A DNA stretch of 32,065 nt from Acidimicrobiales bacterium (GCA_027452005.1 DAIDHF010000034.1:1-32065), one strand, 5' to 3'. Numbered from the stretch's first letter, positions 1 to 9,166 are shown. Notes: generated by a model from the letters alone, not told the origin. Program-made: numbers and translations.

Positions 1-16
1 CTCTATAAGGAGAAAC

Positions 17-100
17 ATGAACATACATACACACAAAAGATTAGGAGGTACGGATAATACGTACCTAGATGAAAGCAACAATCACCCTATACGCTGGTAG
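17..100 (+). CDS. Possible 27-codon small ORF with a good ribosome binding site
   Basis: An ATG at 17 follows AAGGAG (8-13) with three bases between, and opens a 27-codon frame ending with TAG at 98-100. The peptide starts MNIHTHKRLGG and is hydrophilic, with no recognisable motif or membrane segment. A second ATG at 69 (another frame, 16 codons) follows a second AGGAGG at 43-48. Only the ribosome-binding-site match supports translation. The sequence before base 1 is missing, so this could equally be a leader or a fragment of a degraded gene. No function is proposed. Confidence 0.2.
   Translation: MNIHTHKRLGGTDNTYLDESNNHPIRW
46..66. repeat. 7-bp perfect inverted repeat, operator-like
   Basis: AGGTACG (46-52) and CGTACCT (60-66) are exact reverse complements separated by 7 bases (GATAATA). 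The spacing of about 14 bp between centres would suit a dimeric DNA-binding protein, or it could form a small RNA hairpin. The rest of 101-285 is AT-rich and I see no gene, terminator or repeat in it. Confidence 0.35.
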
Positions 101-285
101 TATAAATATTATTACTTAGCTAAAATTTCGGATTTTGGTGAAAATCGCTGAAGATGGGACCTAGAGTGGCGAAGGGTGACCGACTCTGCGAAGTGATCAC
201 CACCCCTTGGCTAGGAACCCAGATCTCCTCAATGATTACTCTCTATTATCTAGCCAGTTCCAAGCAGAGAAAAATTTCCGAGCGT

Positions 286-2253
286 CTATATTGGAGTAAA
301 ACCAATGATTGGACTTTGAAGGGTCTGACAGCCGCTACCGGTAGTAGGACACGCACCAACAAAGCCTGCATCTCCGAATGCGAATACTCCTCCGTCGGCA
401 CCAACCATCCAGTAACCCTTGCCAGTCGAAGTAGCTACCATTCCAACAATTGGCTTTGCGGGATTGAAAGAGTTGCTTCCTCCGGCCGGCTGCGTGGGAT
501 TGATTTGGCCAGACGAACCAACGAATCCGGCATTCCCGAAAGCGAATACTCCTCCGTCGGCACCAACCATCCAGTAACCCTGGCCACCAGTGGTAGCTAC
601 AATTCCATTGATTGGTTTATTTGGGACAAATGAGTTGGCTCCCCCAGGCGCTTGGGCGGGATTGATTTGACCAGACGATCCAAAGAAACTTGCGTCGCCG
701 TAGGAAAATACACCCCCATCTCCTCCTAGTAGCCAGTAGCCTTTACCATCTGAGGTGGCAGTCATTGCTACTATACCTTTTGCTAGGGTGAGATTTGACT
801 TGGCCGGTGAACCGTAATCGGTGGCATCACCACCAGTAAGTACCTGTCCGCCTTGAGTTGCAACCCAATAACCCAACCCGTCAGAGGTGGAAATAATAGC
901 TACAACCGGGCTGGTCACAAGACTTGTCAGCTCACCATTTGGGCTGTAGTTGACGGCATTGCCAAAAGCGTCCACTTCCCCGTTTATAGCTACAACCCAA
1001 TAACCTTGGCCACTCGGGGTAGCAGCCATTGCGGCAGCCGGGGCACCAAAATTGTTTGCTGAACCAAAGTTTCCGGCAGAACCAAAGTGGAACACGTCTC
1101 CACCTTCATCGAGCATCCAATAGCCGGGTCCTGAAGGTGGTAAAGACGTTGGCGTTCCATAAATGAATATGTTGCCCACATTGTCTCCGGTCACACAAAA
1201 GGTAGGACCAGTACAAGAGACCGCGCTGATGTCATTCCCGTTCACAATAGGGCTAGCCTCGATGACTTGAGGAGAATGCCAAGTACCATTTTGGTACATC
1301 ACAACCGCGCCTTGCCCGCCAGACCCATTTGAGTCATCGAGCGTTGCAACACAAATCGATAAACCTGCACAACTTACATCGGTCACTGGCACGACATCAG
1401 TAGTGATCTGTTGCTCAGTCCCCCAAGCTGTCCCGTCAAATGACAGTGCATTCCCCAAACCGTCTACCGCCATACAAAATGTTGTAGAGGTACATGAGAG
1501 AGCGTCAATCCTATTGCCAGAAGTGTCAGCGGTTACGGCCCCTGTCCATGAAGTTCCGTTAAACGTGACGACATTCCCCTTATCGTCTCCCGCCACACAA
1601 AAACTTGAAGAAGGACATGAAATTGAGTAAAGACCGTCGGAGCTACTCGTAAGAGTTACTCCGCTCGACCATGAGTTTCCATTGTAAGTAAACCCATTTC
1701 CATTGTGATCAACTGCTACACAGAATGTAATAGACGCACATGATACAGAAGAGATAACGACTTGACCAGTCATTCCGGTCCCATTACCTGAACCTTCTAA
1801 CAATACCGATGTACTCCATTTAGTTCCATTAAAGCTTTGAGCGTATCCTGAAGAATCAACAGCGACACAGAAGCTTGAACTGACACATGAGACTGATGCG
1901 ACATAATTCCCGTTACCATTGGTCTGGGGGTCGAACTGAGTTGGTGAAGTCCACGAAGTACCGTCGAAGGTGAAGTATTGTCCCGAAGCATCGACAGCCA
2001 TACAATAGGAAGAAGATGGACACGAAATGCTCTCAATGATTGGATTGTAAGCATTAAGGTCTATTGGATCTGCAGCGCTCCAGCTAGGAGATGGAACAGC
2101 GTGGCTAACAATCTCGACAGTTGAGGATGAAGATTGTCCCCTAGGTTCCAGCGCACCGGCATTTGGAGCCAGAACAAGACCTATAATTCCCAAGAGCCCA
2201 ACAATTACTGGACCTAGAGTTATATGGTTCCACCGATTCCTATTATGATTCAC
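286..2253 (-). CDS. Secreted repeat protein with CX5C repeats and GYW/GGVFAFG repeats
   Basis: 655 residues starting at GTG 2253, with GGAGAG seven or so bases upstream. An N-terminal signal peptide (hydrophobic stretch about residues 11-34, ending near NAGALEP) points to export. Residues about 70-370 hold seven copies of a unit centred on SxSCxxxxxCxAVD, spaced 40-60 residues, followed by a GN...FNGTSW strand pattern, which looks like a beta-propeller-like array with a possible disulfide per blade. Residues about 375-655 hold six copies of a second unit, GYWxxxxDGGVFAFGxAxFxGS. No LPXTG or C-terminal membrane anchor is visible. The second unit is common in secreted proteins of Acidimicrobiia; its function is unknown to me. 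The last two long repeats are almost identical at DNA level, showing recent duplication. The gene overlaps the upstream ORF by four bases and is divergent from a large LuxR-type regulator. Confidence 0.85.
   Translation of the reverse strand: MNHNRNRWNHITLGPVIVGLLGIIGLVLAPNAGALEPRGQSSSSTVEIVSHAVPSPSWSAADPIDLNAYNPIIESISCPSSSYCMAVDASGQYFTFDGTSWTSPTQFDPQTNGNGNYVASVSCVSSSFCVAVDSSGYAQSFNGTKWSTSVLLEGSGNGTGMTGQVVISSVSCASITFCVAVDHNGNGFTYNGNSWSSGVTLTSSSDGLYSISCPSSSFCVAGDDKGNVVTFNGTSWTGAVTADTSGNRIDALSCTSTTFCMAVDGLGNALSFDGTAWGTEQQITTDVVPVTDVSCAGLSICVATLDDSNGSGGQGAVVMYQNGTWHSPQVIEASPIVNGNDISAVSCTGPTFCVTGDNVGNIFIYGTPTSLPPSGPGYWMLDEGGDVFHFGSAGNFGSANNFGAPAAAMAATPSGQGYWVVAINGEVDAFGNAVNYSPNGELTSLVTSPVVAIISTSDGLGYWVATQGGQVLTGGDATDYGSPAKSNLTLAKGIVAMTATSDGKGYWLLGGDGGVFSYGDASFFGSSGQINPAQAPGGANSFVPNKPINGIVATTGGQGYWMVGADGGVFAFGNAGFVGSSGQINPTQPAGGSNSFNPAKPIVGMVATSTGKGYWMVGADGGVFAFGDAGFVGACPTTGSGCQTLQSPIIGFTPI
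380..581. repeat. Direct 40-bp repeat inside the secreted protein gene, 162-bp period
   Basis: Bases 380-419 and 542-581 are identical over 40 positions. The offset of 162 bases equals 54 codons, the length of one GYW/SSGQINP protein unit, so this is an in-frame tandem duplication rather than a mobile element. The flanking 100+ bases are similar but diverged. Confidence 0.8.
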
Positions 2254-2456
2254 TTTGACTCTCCATTTTCGAATAACCCATCTTCAATACCTACTTGATC
2301 TGCGTTCAAACTGGCATCCAATCGCAGCGTGTCAATGACTATCATTAGCTCAGTCCAGCCAGAGAACTGAAGTTCTTGCTTCATGGAAGCACAACAAGCT
2401 CGTCCTATAACTCGATCACCTGGTTCAAGGTAAAGCTTAAGCGAAATAGCATTCAC
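2250..2456 (-). CDS. Hypothetical 68-residue protein coupled to the secreted repeat protein
   Basis: A GTG at 2456 opens 68 codons; its TGA (2250-2252) overlaps the GTG start of the secreted repeat gene (2251-2253), a GTGA overlap that implies translational coupling. The peptide (starts MNAISLKLYLEPG) has two adjacent cysteines, an acidic C-terminus and no signal peptide or domain I recognise. No clear Shine-Dalgarno sequence precedes the GTG, so the true start is unsure, or it may be a remnant of a longer gene. The four-base overlap and the absence of stops over 200 bases are the only support. Confidence 0.4.
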   Translation of the reverse strand: MNAISLKLYLEPGDRVIGRACCASMKQELQFSGWTELMIVIDTLRLDASLNADQVGIEDGLFENGESK

Positions 2457-2483
2457 GCGAATGAAGCTTAGTTTGTTGCTATT

Positions 2484-2512
2484 TTCATAACATCGGGAGA
2501 GTCCCCTATAGT
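2484..2512 (+). promoter_or_regulatory. Weak sigma70-like promoter candidate for the LuxR/ATPase regulator
   Basis: TTCATA (2484-2489) and TATAGT (2507-2512) are separated by 17 bases in the divergent gap between the 68-codon ORF and the regulator gene. The -35 match is poor. A start of transcription near 2520 would leave about 40 bases before the proposed ATA start at 2560 and would include the AGAGAGG ribosome binding site (2547-2553). Confidence 0.3.
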
Positions 2513-2607
2513 TAGTAGGTTACGCCGAAAGTGAGTACGACGGTTCAGAGAGGTAAATCATACCAGTTTTATATGAAAGGCAAAGAACTCAAAGCGCAAT
2601 AGATAAT

Positions 2608-5493
2608 TTGCTAAAAGGAGACGCCGAATCCAACGTGCTATTTATAGTTGGAGAAGCAGGGCTTGGGAAGTCATCTTTGCTTGAATATGCCTTTGAGAAG
2701 TTCGGTAGTTATTCAAGAATTCACCTACCCATTACCGAGTCCCATGGAAGCGCTCCATTCGGGACGGCCAACGACTTGCTGAGAGCATTCAATGCTGGAG
2801 ATTTCCAAGATGCCCAAAATTCGACCATAAAGGAGCGAAGTAATAAGTTGGTCGAACAGCTCTCAAAATGGACTGATCTACCTTTGTTAATTGCCATTGA
2901 TGACATGCATTGGTCAGACACGGACTCTTTGGATGCGTTAAGCCCTTTGCTGACTCAAAGTTTGTCAACACAGTTTGTCTTTATATTTACAATGCGTCCT
3001 TGGCCTACTCAGAGTCTTATTTGGGCTCGAAATCACGAGAGTAGCTCAGAGGGGATACTAGAAGAGTTAGACCCTCTAGGTATCGAATCAGCTCATTTAT
3101 TATTGGAAGAAATAATGGGGAAAGAGTCTAGCTCGGAGACTCGACAGTGGATGTGGGAGATTTGTGCTGGCAACCCACTTTTACTCAAACAATTGGCAGC
3201 AAGTTGGATTGAAGATAGCCACGGGTCATATTCAACAACGGTTTTGTCGCGCTCGGCACCTGACACAACTCTTGAGCATTATAAAAAGAATCCAACTCCG
3301 CCATCAGTTGCAGGTCATAGTGTGCTACTTCCTAAATTTGCTGGAGTTGGAAAGAACGCATTGAATTATATTCGGGCCGCAAGTGTTCTCGGTACGACCT
3401 TTCGGCCCTCTGTCGCGGGAGAGCTGGCTGACTTAGATCTAGACGCGACAGGAGAAGCAATAGCGAAACTGGCAAGAGCAGATCTAATCGAGCCAGCAGG
3501 TCCTGGGAAAACTCAGTTCGTTCATTCGCTTTTTCGTCAAGCACTGTATGACGACATCGATATTCAAGTCCGTGAACAGCTACATTACCGTGCTTCCAAG
3601 ATCCTGGAATCTCAAAATGCTCCACTCGGAGAGATTGCATTTCATGTTCAAAATAGCGTGCACGAAGGAGATGTATCTTCAATTGAACTACTGCAGATTT
3701 GTGCAAAACGTTCAGTCACCTATGGAGCAGTAGCAACAGCTACATCACTTTTTGAGAAGGCGGTTGACGTTAGTGGCGATGATCCCCCAGTCCAGCTACT
3801 GTTAGATTTTGCTTTCTGTCTTATTACAGTTGGTAGAATCGAGGAAGCAAAAACGATTGCTCGCAGTATCTTGACAAGGCTGGACCGATCTGAATTACAA
3901 CCGGTTTTGTCAAAACCAACCCAAGGACAATTGGCAGACGCAGCAAGCCTACTGTCGAAATGTGAAACCATTAGCAAGCTTGGGCACACGCAAGGAGCTA
4001 CAATTGGCGATTTTCAATTACCCTTACCGATTTCATCGGCAATCGGGGTTGGTGGGCAAGCAAGCGATGCGATTAGCCCAAGTTCATCTTCACCAACTGT
4101 TTTAGATCATAGGTTCGACTATCTCGGCGAACTAGATCCGCGTTCTAGAGCAAAATTACTCTTGGAAGATGCGCTTACAAATTGGGTATTGTCTGGTACC
4201 AGGGAGGCGCTGGAGCAGATAAGAAGGGCACGTGATGCAATTGATATTTGTCCAATCGATGACATTTGGTTAAGGGCATCCTGCCTGTGTGCTGAAGGAA
4301 TTGTAAGAGTCGTAAGTGCAGATGCATCTGGATACGACCTAATTAAATCTTCAATTGACCTAGTCGGGAAAGACCCGCAATTTCGCTTTAGAACTGCTAC
4401 TTCAAGCTGGAACCCAGCTTGGGCTTATATAGGTGCTTCAAATGTGCTTGAGCATTTTGAGAATGCTCTCATGATGTACGAAATAGTTAAGCCATCTCCG
4501 TTGTCCCAAGTCAATATTTTTTCCCATGTCTTTTATTCAGTAGGTCATGCTGATACGCTTTGGAGAATAGGTAGATTGAAAGAGGCTCAGGAGATTCTCT
4601 TGGGTGCCTTGACGGTATCGGAGACGATTGATGGATCGGGTCTCCACGTATTCGCGCTACTTGCCTACGTAAATCAACTGTTGGGCAATTCTGTTGAATC
4701 CAAAGAACTATCTGAGCGGGCAAAGAAGCAGTTCACCGAGGGTGTCGGAGGTACCTCTGACGTACAATTGTGGATAAACACTGTCGATTGTCGGGACGCA
4801 TTTATTCAAGGTTCGATCCAAGAAGCAGCCAACAAAGCAGAGATGAGTCTTGGTCTATCGAGGAAAATAGGACCTCTTGAACCTTGTGTGGTGCCCTGGC
4901 ATAGTCTTGCCATCGAAGTATTTATTGCCGCCGGAAGGTTTGATTGCGCTTACGATGTCATTGTTGACCTGGAGTCGGCTTCAAATCAAATACCGTGTAC
5001 TGCCCCAAGAGTTGTCTTAGAGAATGGGAAGGCGCTACTTGCAAGGCAAAATAACCAAATAGAGCAAGTAAGTGAGCACTTCCAAAATGCAATGGATTTA
5101 CTTGAAGGCCTTCAAATGCCAATTCTGAAAGCAGAAACACTCTACAGCTATGGGAAGTGTTTACGTCGCGACGGTCAACTCCAACAATCTCGCAAAGTAC
5201 TGTACAAAGCGGCTGAGTTGTTGGAAGCCAGTGATGCTAATCATCTTTTGAGGCTTGTTGATGAAGAACTATCTAGTGCGGGTGCCAGGCAGAGACGAAA
5301 TTCTCAAAAGGATAATCATTTGACAGTCCGCGAATTACAGGTAGCACGACTTGCAGCCAGCGGAGCTAGTAATGACGACATAGCCGCCCGATTGTTCATC
5401 TCGTCAAAAACGGTTGACCATCACCTGTCACGATGCTATAGAAAACTAGATATTACGTCTCGCTGGGAGTTGAGAGACATAGACTTGATATAG
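2608..5493 (+). CDS. Large ATP-binding LuxR-family transcriptional regulator (LAL/MalT-like)
   Basis: 961 residues when started at TTG 2608. Walker A GEAGLGKS lies at residues 15-22 and Walker B LLIAIDD at 94-100, then a long helical TPR-like middle, then a C-terminal LuxR helix-turn-helix in the last 57 residues (LTVRELQVARLAASG... SSKTVDHHLSRCYRKL). This is the STAND/LAL architecture in which ATP and an inducer drive oligomerisation and DNA binding. The TTG start has no ribosome binding site and removes the usual N-terminal segment before Walker A; reading the same frame upstream to the stop at 2554 gives ATA CCA GTT TTA TAT GAA AGG, i.e. PVLYERQR, which is the family's normal beginning, with AGAGAGG six bases before the ATA. 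I think the protein really starts at 2560. It is divergent from the secreted repeat protein, a plausible target. Base composition is AT-richer than the downstream metabolic genes. Confidence 0.9.
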   Translation: MLKGDAESNVLFIVGEAGLGKSSLLEYAFEKFGSYSRIHLPITESHGSAPFGTANDLLRAFNAGDFQDAQNSTIKERSNKLVEQLSKWTDLPLLIAIDDMHWSDTDSLDALSPLLTQSLSTQFVFIFTMRPWPTQSLIWARNHESSSEGILEELDPLGIESAHLLLEEIMGKESSSETRQWMWEICAGNPLLLKQLAASWIEDSHGSYSTTVLSRSAPDTTLEHYKKNPTPPSVAGHSVLLPKFAGVGKNALNYIRAASVLGTTFRPSVAGELADLDLDATGEAIAKLARADLIEPAGPGKTQFVHSLFRQALYDDIDIQVREQLHYRASKILESQNAPLGEIAFHVQNSVHEGDVSSIELLQICAKRSVTYGAVATATSLFEKAVDVSGDDPPVQLLLDFAFCLITVGRIEEAKTIARSILTRLDRSELQPVLSKPTQGQLADAASLLSKCETISKLGHTQGATIGDFQLPLPISSAIGVGGQASDAISPSSSSPTVLDHRFDYLGELDPRSRAKLLLEDALTNWVLSGTREALEQIRRARDAIDICPIDDIWLRASCLCAEGIVRVVSADASGYDLIKSSIDLVGKDPQFRFRTATSSWNPAWAYIGASNVLEHFENALMMYEIVKPSPLSQVNIFSHVFYSVGHADTLWRIGRLKEAQEILLGALTVSETIDGSGLHVFALLAYVNQLLGNSVESKELSERAKKQFTEGVGGTSDVQLWINTVDCRDAFIQGSIQEAANKAEMSLGLSRKIGPLEPCVVPWHSLAIEVFIAAGRFDCAYDVIVDLESASNQIPCTAPRVVLENGKALLARQNNQIEQVSEHFQNAMDLLEGLQMPILKAETLYSYGKCLRRDGQLQQSRKVLYKAAELLEASDANHLLRLVDEELSSAGARQRRNSQKDNHLTVRELQVARLAASGASNDDIAARLFISSKTVDHHLSRCYRKLDITSRWELRDIDLI

Positions 5494-5573
5494 CAACCAG
5501 AATCAAGTGCGGTAAATTTGCCCCAGGAATTGCCGACTCGAACAGACAATGTTTCGCTTAGATCTTTCGGGGG

Positions 5574-6008
5574 TTAGTTGTAGAGTTTTGCGTCCGAAGC
5601 CCGCAGGCGACCAGCCATGGCGATGAGGAGCTTGTGGGCCAACCTGGGCATGTCGGCCATGACTGAGTTGAACTCCTTTTGGCCTAAGACGAGCAGTGAT
5701 GTTGTGGTTTCTGCTATAACCGTGGCTGAGCGAGGCCTCTTGTCCAAGAGAGAGAGTTCACCAAAGTACTGACCGGGTCCTAGGGTCGCGACCTTCTTCC
5801 CGCGTCTCTTTACCGCGCACCGACCCTCTAGGATAAAGAAAAACTCAAATCCTGGGCGACCTTCTTCACAAAGGATGCTGGAAGGAGATACCGAGATCTC
5901 ATCTGCAACCCTCCCGATCTTGGAAAGCTCTGCCTTGGAGCACTCGGAAAACATCCACATATTGGATAACTGAACCAGCTTACTGTCTTGACCCATGTCT
6001 GAAATCAT
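5574..6008 (-). CDS. Stand-alone cyclic nucleotide-binding domain protein
   Basis: 144 residues, ATG start at 6008, forming one CAP-ED/cNMP-binding beta-roll and nothing else. The phosphate-binding cassette is visible at residues 82-98: FGELSLLDK then RPRSATVIA, with the glutamate (E84) and arginine (R93) that contact cyclic nucleotide in CRP and PKA. There is no helix-turn-helix after the domain, no transmembrane segment and no kinase or transporter domain, so it is not a CRP-type transcription factor; it probably acts by binding a partner protein. It is transcribed divergently from amtB with a 246-base gap. A second methionine at residue 5 is an alternative start. The ligand (cAMP, cGMP or none) cannot be read from sequence. 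Confidence 0.85.
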   Translation of the reverse strand: MISDMGQDSKLVQLSNMWMFSECSKAELSKIGRVADEISVSPSSILCEEGRPGFEFFFILEGRCAVKRRGKKVATLGPGQYFGELSLLDKRPRSATVIAETTTSLLVLGQKEFNSVMADMPRLAHKLLIAMAGRLRASDAKLYN

Positions 6009-6197
6009 AACATTTGGCGCCAGGTCCTGCCGGTTCCCCGCTGGTCTAATTAGTTAATCGTGTCGTAACAAACCTGACTCGGTCGTGAAACACGCCTTGG
6101 TAATGCTGGTAGGCGGAACGGGTCATACCTTTCCAAGCCACGCGTACTCGGCCAACGATCAACGGAGCTCTCTGGCTAGGTCGCATATATTCACAAC

Positions 6198-6213
6198 TGA
6201 CGGTAAGCCGTCA
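6198..6213. repeat. Inverted repeat upstream of amtB
   Basis: TGACGG (6198-6203) and CCGTCA (6208-6213) pair perfectly around TAAG. It sits just before the amtB ribosome binding site, so it could be an operator or a hairpin in the mRNA leader. It does not convincingly match a GlnR box. Nothing else is recognisable in the 6009-6197 gap. Confidence 0.35.
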
Positions 6214-6234
6214 CGAATTACAGGAGGAAATACT

Positions 6235-6254
6235 GTGAAGGAAGATCAGAGATC

Positions 6255-6261
<7 letters not shown>
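6235..6261 (+). CDS. Possible 8-codon leader peptide overlapping the amtB start
   Basis: The only strong Shine-Dalgarno in this gap, AGGAGG at 6223-6228, is seven or so bases from a GTG at 6235. That GTG opens the frame encoding MKEDQRSC and a TAG stop (6259-6261) that overlaps the first codons of amtB (ATG 6255, different frame). Translation of the leader followed by re-initiation could set amtB expression. It may also be coincidence, with ribosomes using the AGGAGG for amtB at a long spacing. Confidence 0.3.
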
Positions 6262-8002
<1,741 letters not shown>

Positions 8003-8031
8003 CACCTAGGGCGTTCCACGTGAAAGAGCGC

Positions 8032-8077
8032 CGCCCCCGGAGAACCCACACGGGTAATAGCCCATCTTCCGGGGGCG
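8032..8077. repeat. Long GC-rich stem with nested hairpin downstream of glnB
   Basis: CGCCCCCGGA (8032-8041) pairs perfectly with TCCGGGGGCG (8068-8077). The 26-base loop contains a second small stem ACCC/GGGT around 8044-8055. No T-run follows, so it is not a classic Rho-independent terminator; it could stabilise the 3' end of the amtB-glnB transcript. Confidence 0.5.
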
Positions 8078-8156
8078 CACGCTCGGGAGCTGGCCCGCCC
8101 ACGTGCGTAATTCCAGCGCCGGGTACGCTCAGTTGGGGTTGGGGGCTTCCGAAACA

Positions 8157-8200
8157 GGGTTCGTCGGGTCATCCTCCGATCCGACGAACCCGATCTTTAC
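8157..8200 (+). terminator. Probable terminator between glnB and gpmA
   Basis: An 11-bp perfect stem, GGGTTCGTCGG (8157-8167) with CCGACGAACCC (8181-8191), has a 13-base loop and is followed by GATCTTTACT. The T-tract is weak. The gap lies between convergent genes, so the stem may stop transcription from either side. Confidence 0.55.
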
Positions 8201-8225
8201 TGTCGAAGGGACGAGTTAGATAGGT

Positions 8226-8999
8226 CTAAATGTCGGCCTGGGCGGCAACCTCGGCCTGTGCCCGGCGTACCTCGTCGGGACTGACCAGATATCTTTCTTC
8301 TAAGGGAACGTCCTTAGAGGGCCTCAGGTTGGCGTCTATCTCATAGACCAAGGGCATCCCCGTGGGGATCTCAACGTCTAGAATATCCCTGTCAGATATG
8401 TTGTCCAAGTACTTTACCAAGGCCCTAAGTGAGTTTCCGTGTGCCACCACCAACACGGTCTCACCAAAGATGAGGTCAGGAACGATGTTGTCGGCCCAGT
8501 ATGGAAGAAGTCGATCAAGCACGCTGACCAGGCACTCAGTTGCTGGTAGGAGGTTCACCGGGACTCGACTATAGCGTGGGTCATGGCTGGGGTGTCGCTC
8601 GTCTTCTACGTCTAAGGCCGGGGGTGGTACGTCATAGCTCCGTCTCCAGATCTTCACCAGGTCGGCCCCGAAGTGCTCGGTGGCCTGTTTTTTGTCCATT
8701 CCCTGTAAGGCTCCGTAGTGGCGCTCGTTGAGGCGCCAACTGCGATCAACCGGCAGCCAGGTCCGACCGAGGGACTCACAACACACCGAGGCCGTTCTGG
8801 CGGCCCGAGTGAGCAGGGACGTGTGGACCTTGGTTATCGGCGGGCACGCGGAGGAGTCTTTGAGCATCTCCCCGGCCGACATGGCTTCGGTTACCCCATG
8901 AATAGTCAAGTCCACGTCGGTCCAACCGGTGAACCTGTTCTCGGCATTCCAGGTGGATTGTCCGTGGCGGAGTAGAACCAGGTGGGTCACGCCTATCAA
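8226..8999 (-). CDS. gpmA: 2,3-bisphosphoglycerate-dependent phosphoglycerate mutase
   Basis: 257 residues, the usual dPGM length. It interconverts 3- and 2-phosphoglycerate in glycolysis/gluconeogenesis in the cytosol. The phosphohistidine motif LLRHGQSTWN is at residues 9-18 (H12 is phosphorylated), the catalytic NERHYGALQG at 91-100, and the second histidine H187 in VVAHGNSLRALVKYLD. The TTG at 8999 gives MIGVTHLVLLRHG; a GTG three codons later is an equally good start, and neither has a strong ribosome binding site. It stands alone, divergent from dnaK. Confidence 0.94.
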   Translation of the reverse strand: MIGVTHLVLLRHGQSTWNAENRFTGWTDVDLTIHGVTEAMSAGEMLKDSSACPPITKVHTSLLTRAARTASVCCESLGRTWLPVDRSWRLNERHYGALQGMDKKQATEHFGADLVKIWRRSYDVPPPALDVEDERHPSHDPRYSRVPVNLLPATECLVSVLDRLLPYWADNIVPDLIFGETVLVVAHGNSLRALVKYLDNISDRDILDVEIPTGMPLVYEIDANLRPSKDVPLEERYLVSPDEVRRAQAEVAAQADI

Positions 9000-9115
9000 T
9001 CTAGAGCCAACTCACCCGGGTATCCAGATCTGTCCTATCAAAGTGCCCGGGAGATCAAGAACTCCAGCCCGACAGGTCAAGGCCACCTCAAAGTTGTGAC
9101 ACCGAAACAGAAATC

Positions 9116-9166
9116 TTGACATTGTATTGACAAACTTGATATTATTAGACTCAAGTTTGCTATAAT
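9116..9166 (+). promoter_or_regulatory. dnaK operon promoter region
   Basis: Several promoter-like hexamers cluster here. TTGACA (9116-9121) with TATTAT (9140-9145) has 18-base spacing. A second TTGACA (9127-9132) has no good partner. A consensus TATAAT (9161-9166) could pair with TTGATA (9136-9141) at 19 bases. All overlap the HAIR operator, so HspR bound there would block RNA polymerase. The rest of the 309-base gap (9000-9308) holds no gene; a 140-base 5' untranslated leader precedes dnaK. Confidence 0.6.
9135..9155. promoter_or_regulatory. HAIR element, HspR operator
   Basis: CTTGATA (9135-9141), seven spacer bases, ACTCAAG (9149-9155): this matches the HAIR consensus CTTGAGT-N7-ACTCAAG at all but two positions of the left half. 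HAIR is the binding site of HspR, and an hspR gene is the last gene of this same operon, giving a closed autoregulatory circuit with DnaK as co-repressor in known actinobacteria. A further CTTGA half-site begins at 9182. Confidence 0.88.

Noticed and set aside
380-581. Possible CRISPR-like direct repeat
   Set aside because: Only two copies, in-frame with a 54-codon protein unit; no spacers of regular length and no cas genes.
154-633. Plus-strand open frame of 159 codons with repeated sequence
   Set aside because: It lies mostly antisense to the secreted repeat protein; its internal repeats just mirror the coding repeats of that gene, and the minus strand has the signal peptide and ribosome binding site.
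8020-8223. 67-codon plus-strand frame after glnB
   Set aside because: It runs through the stem-loops of the intergenic gap, is rich in Arg/Pro/Gly as GC-rich non-coding DNA would be, and has no ribosome binding site.
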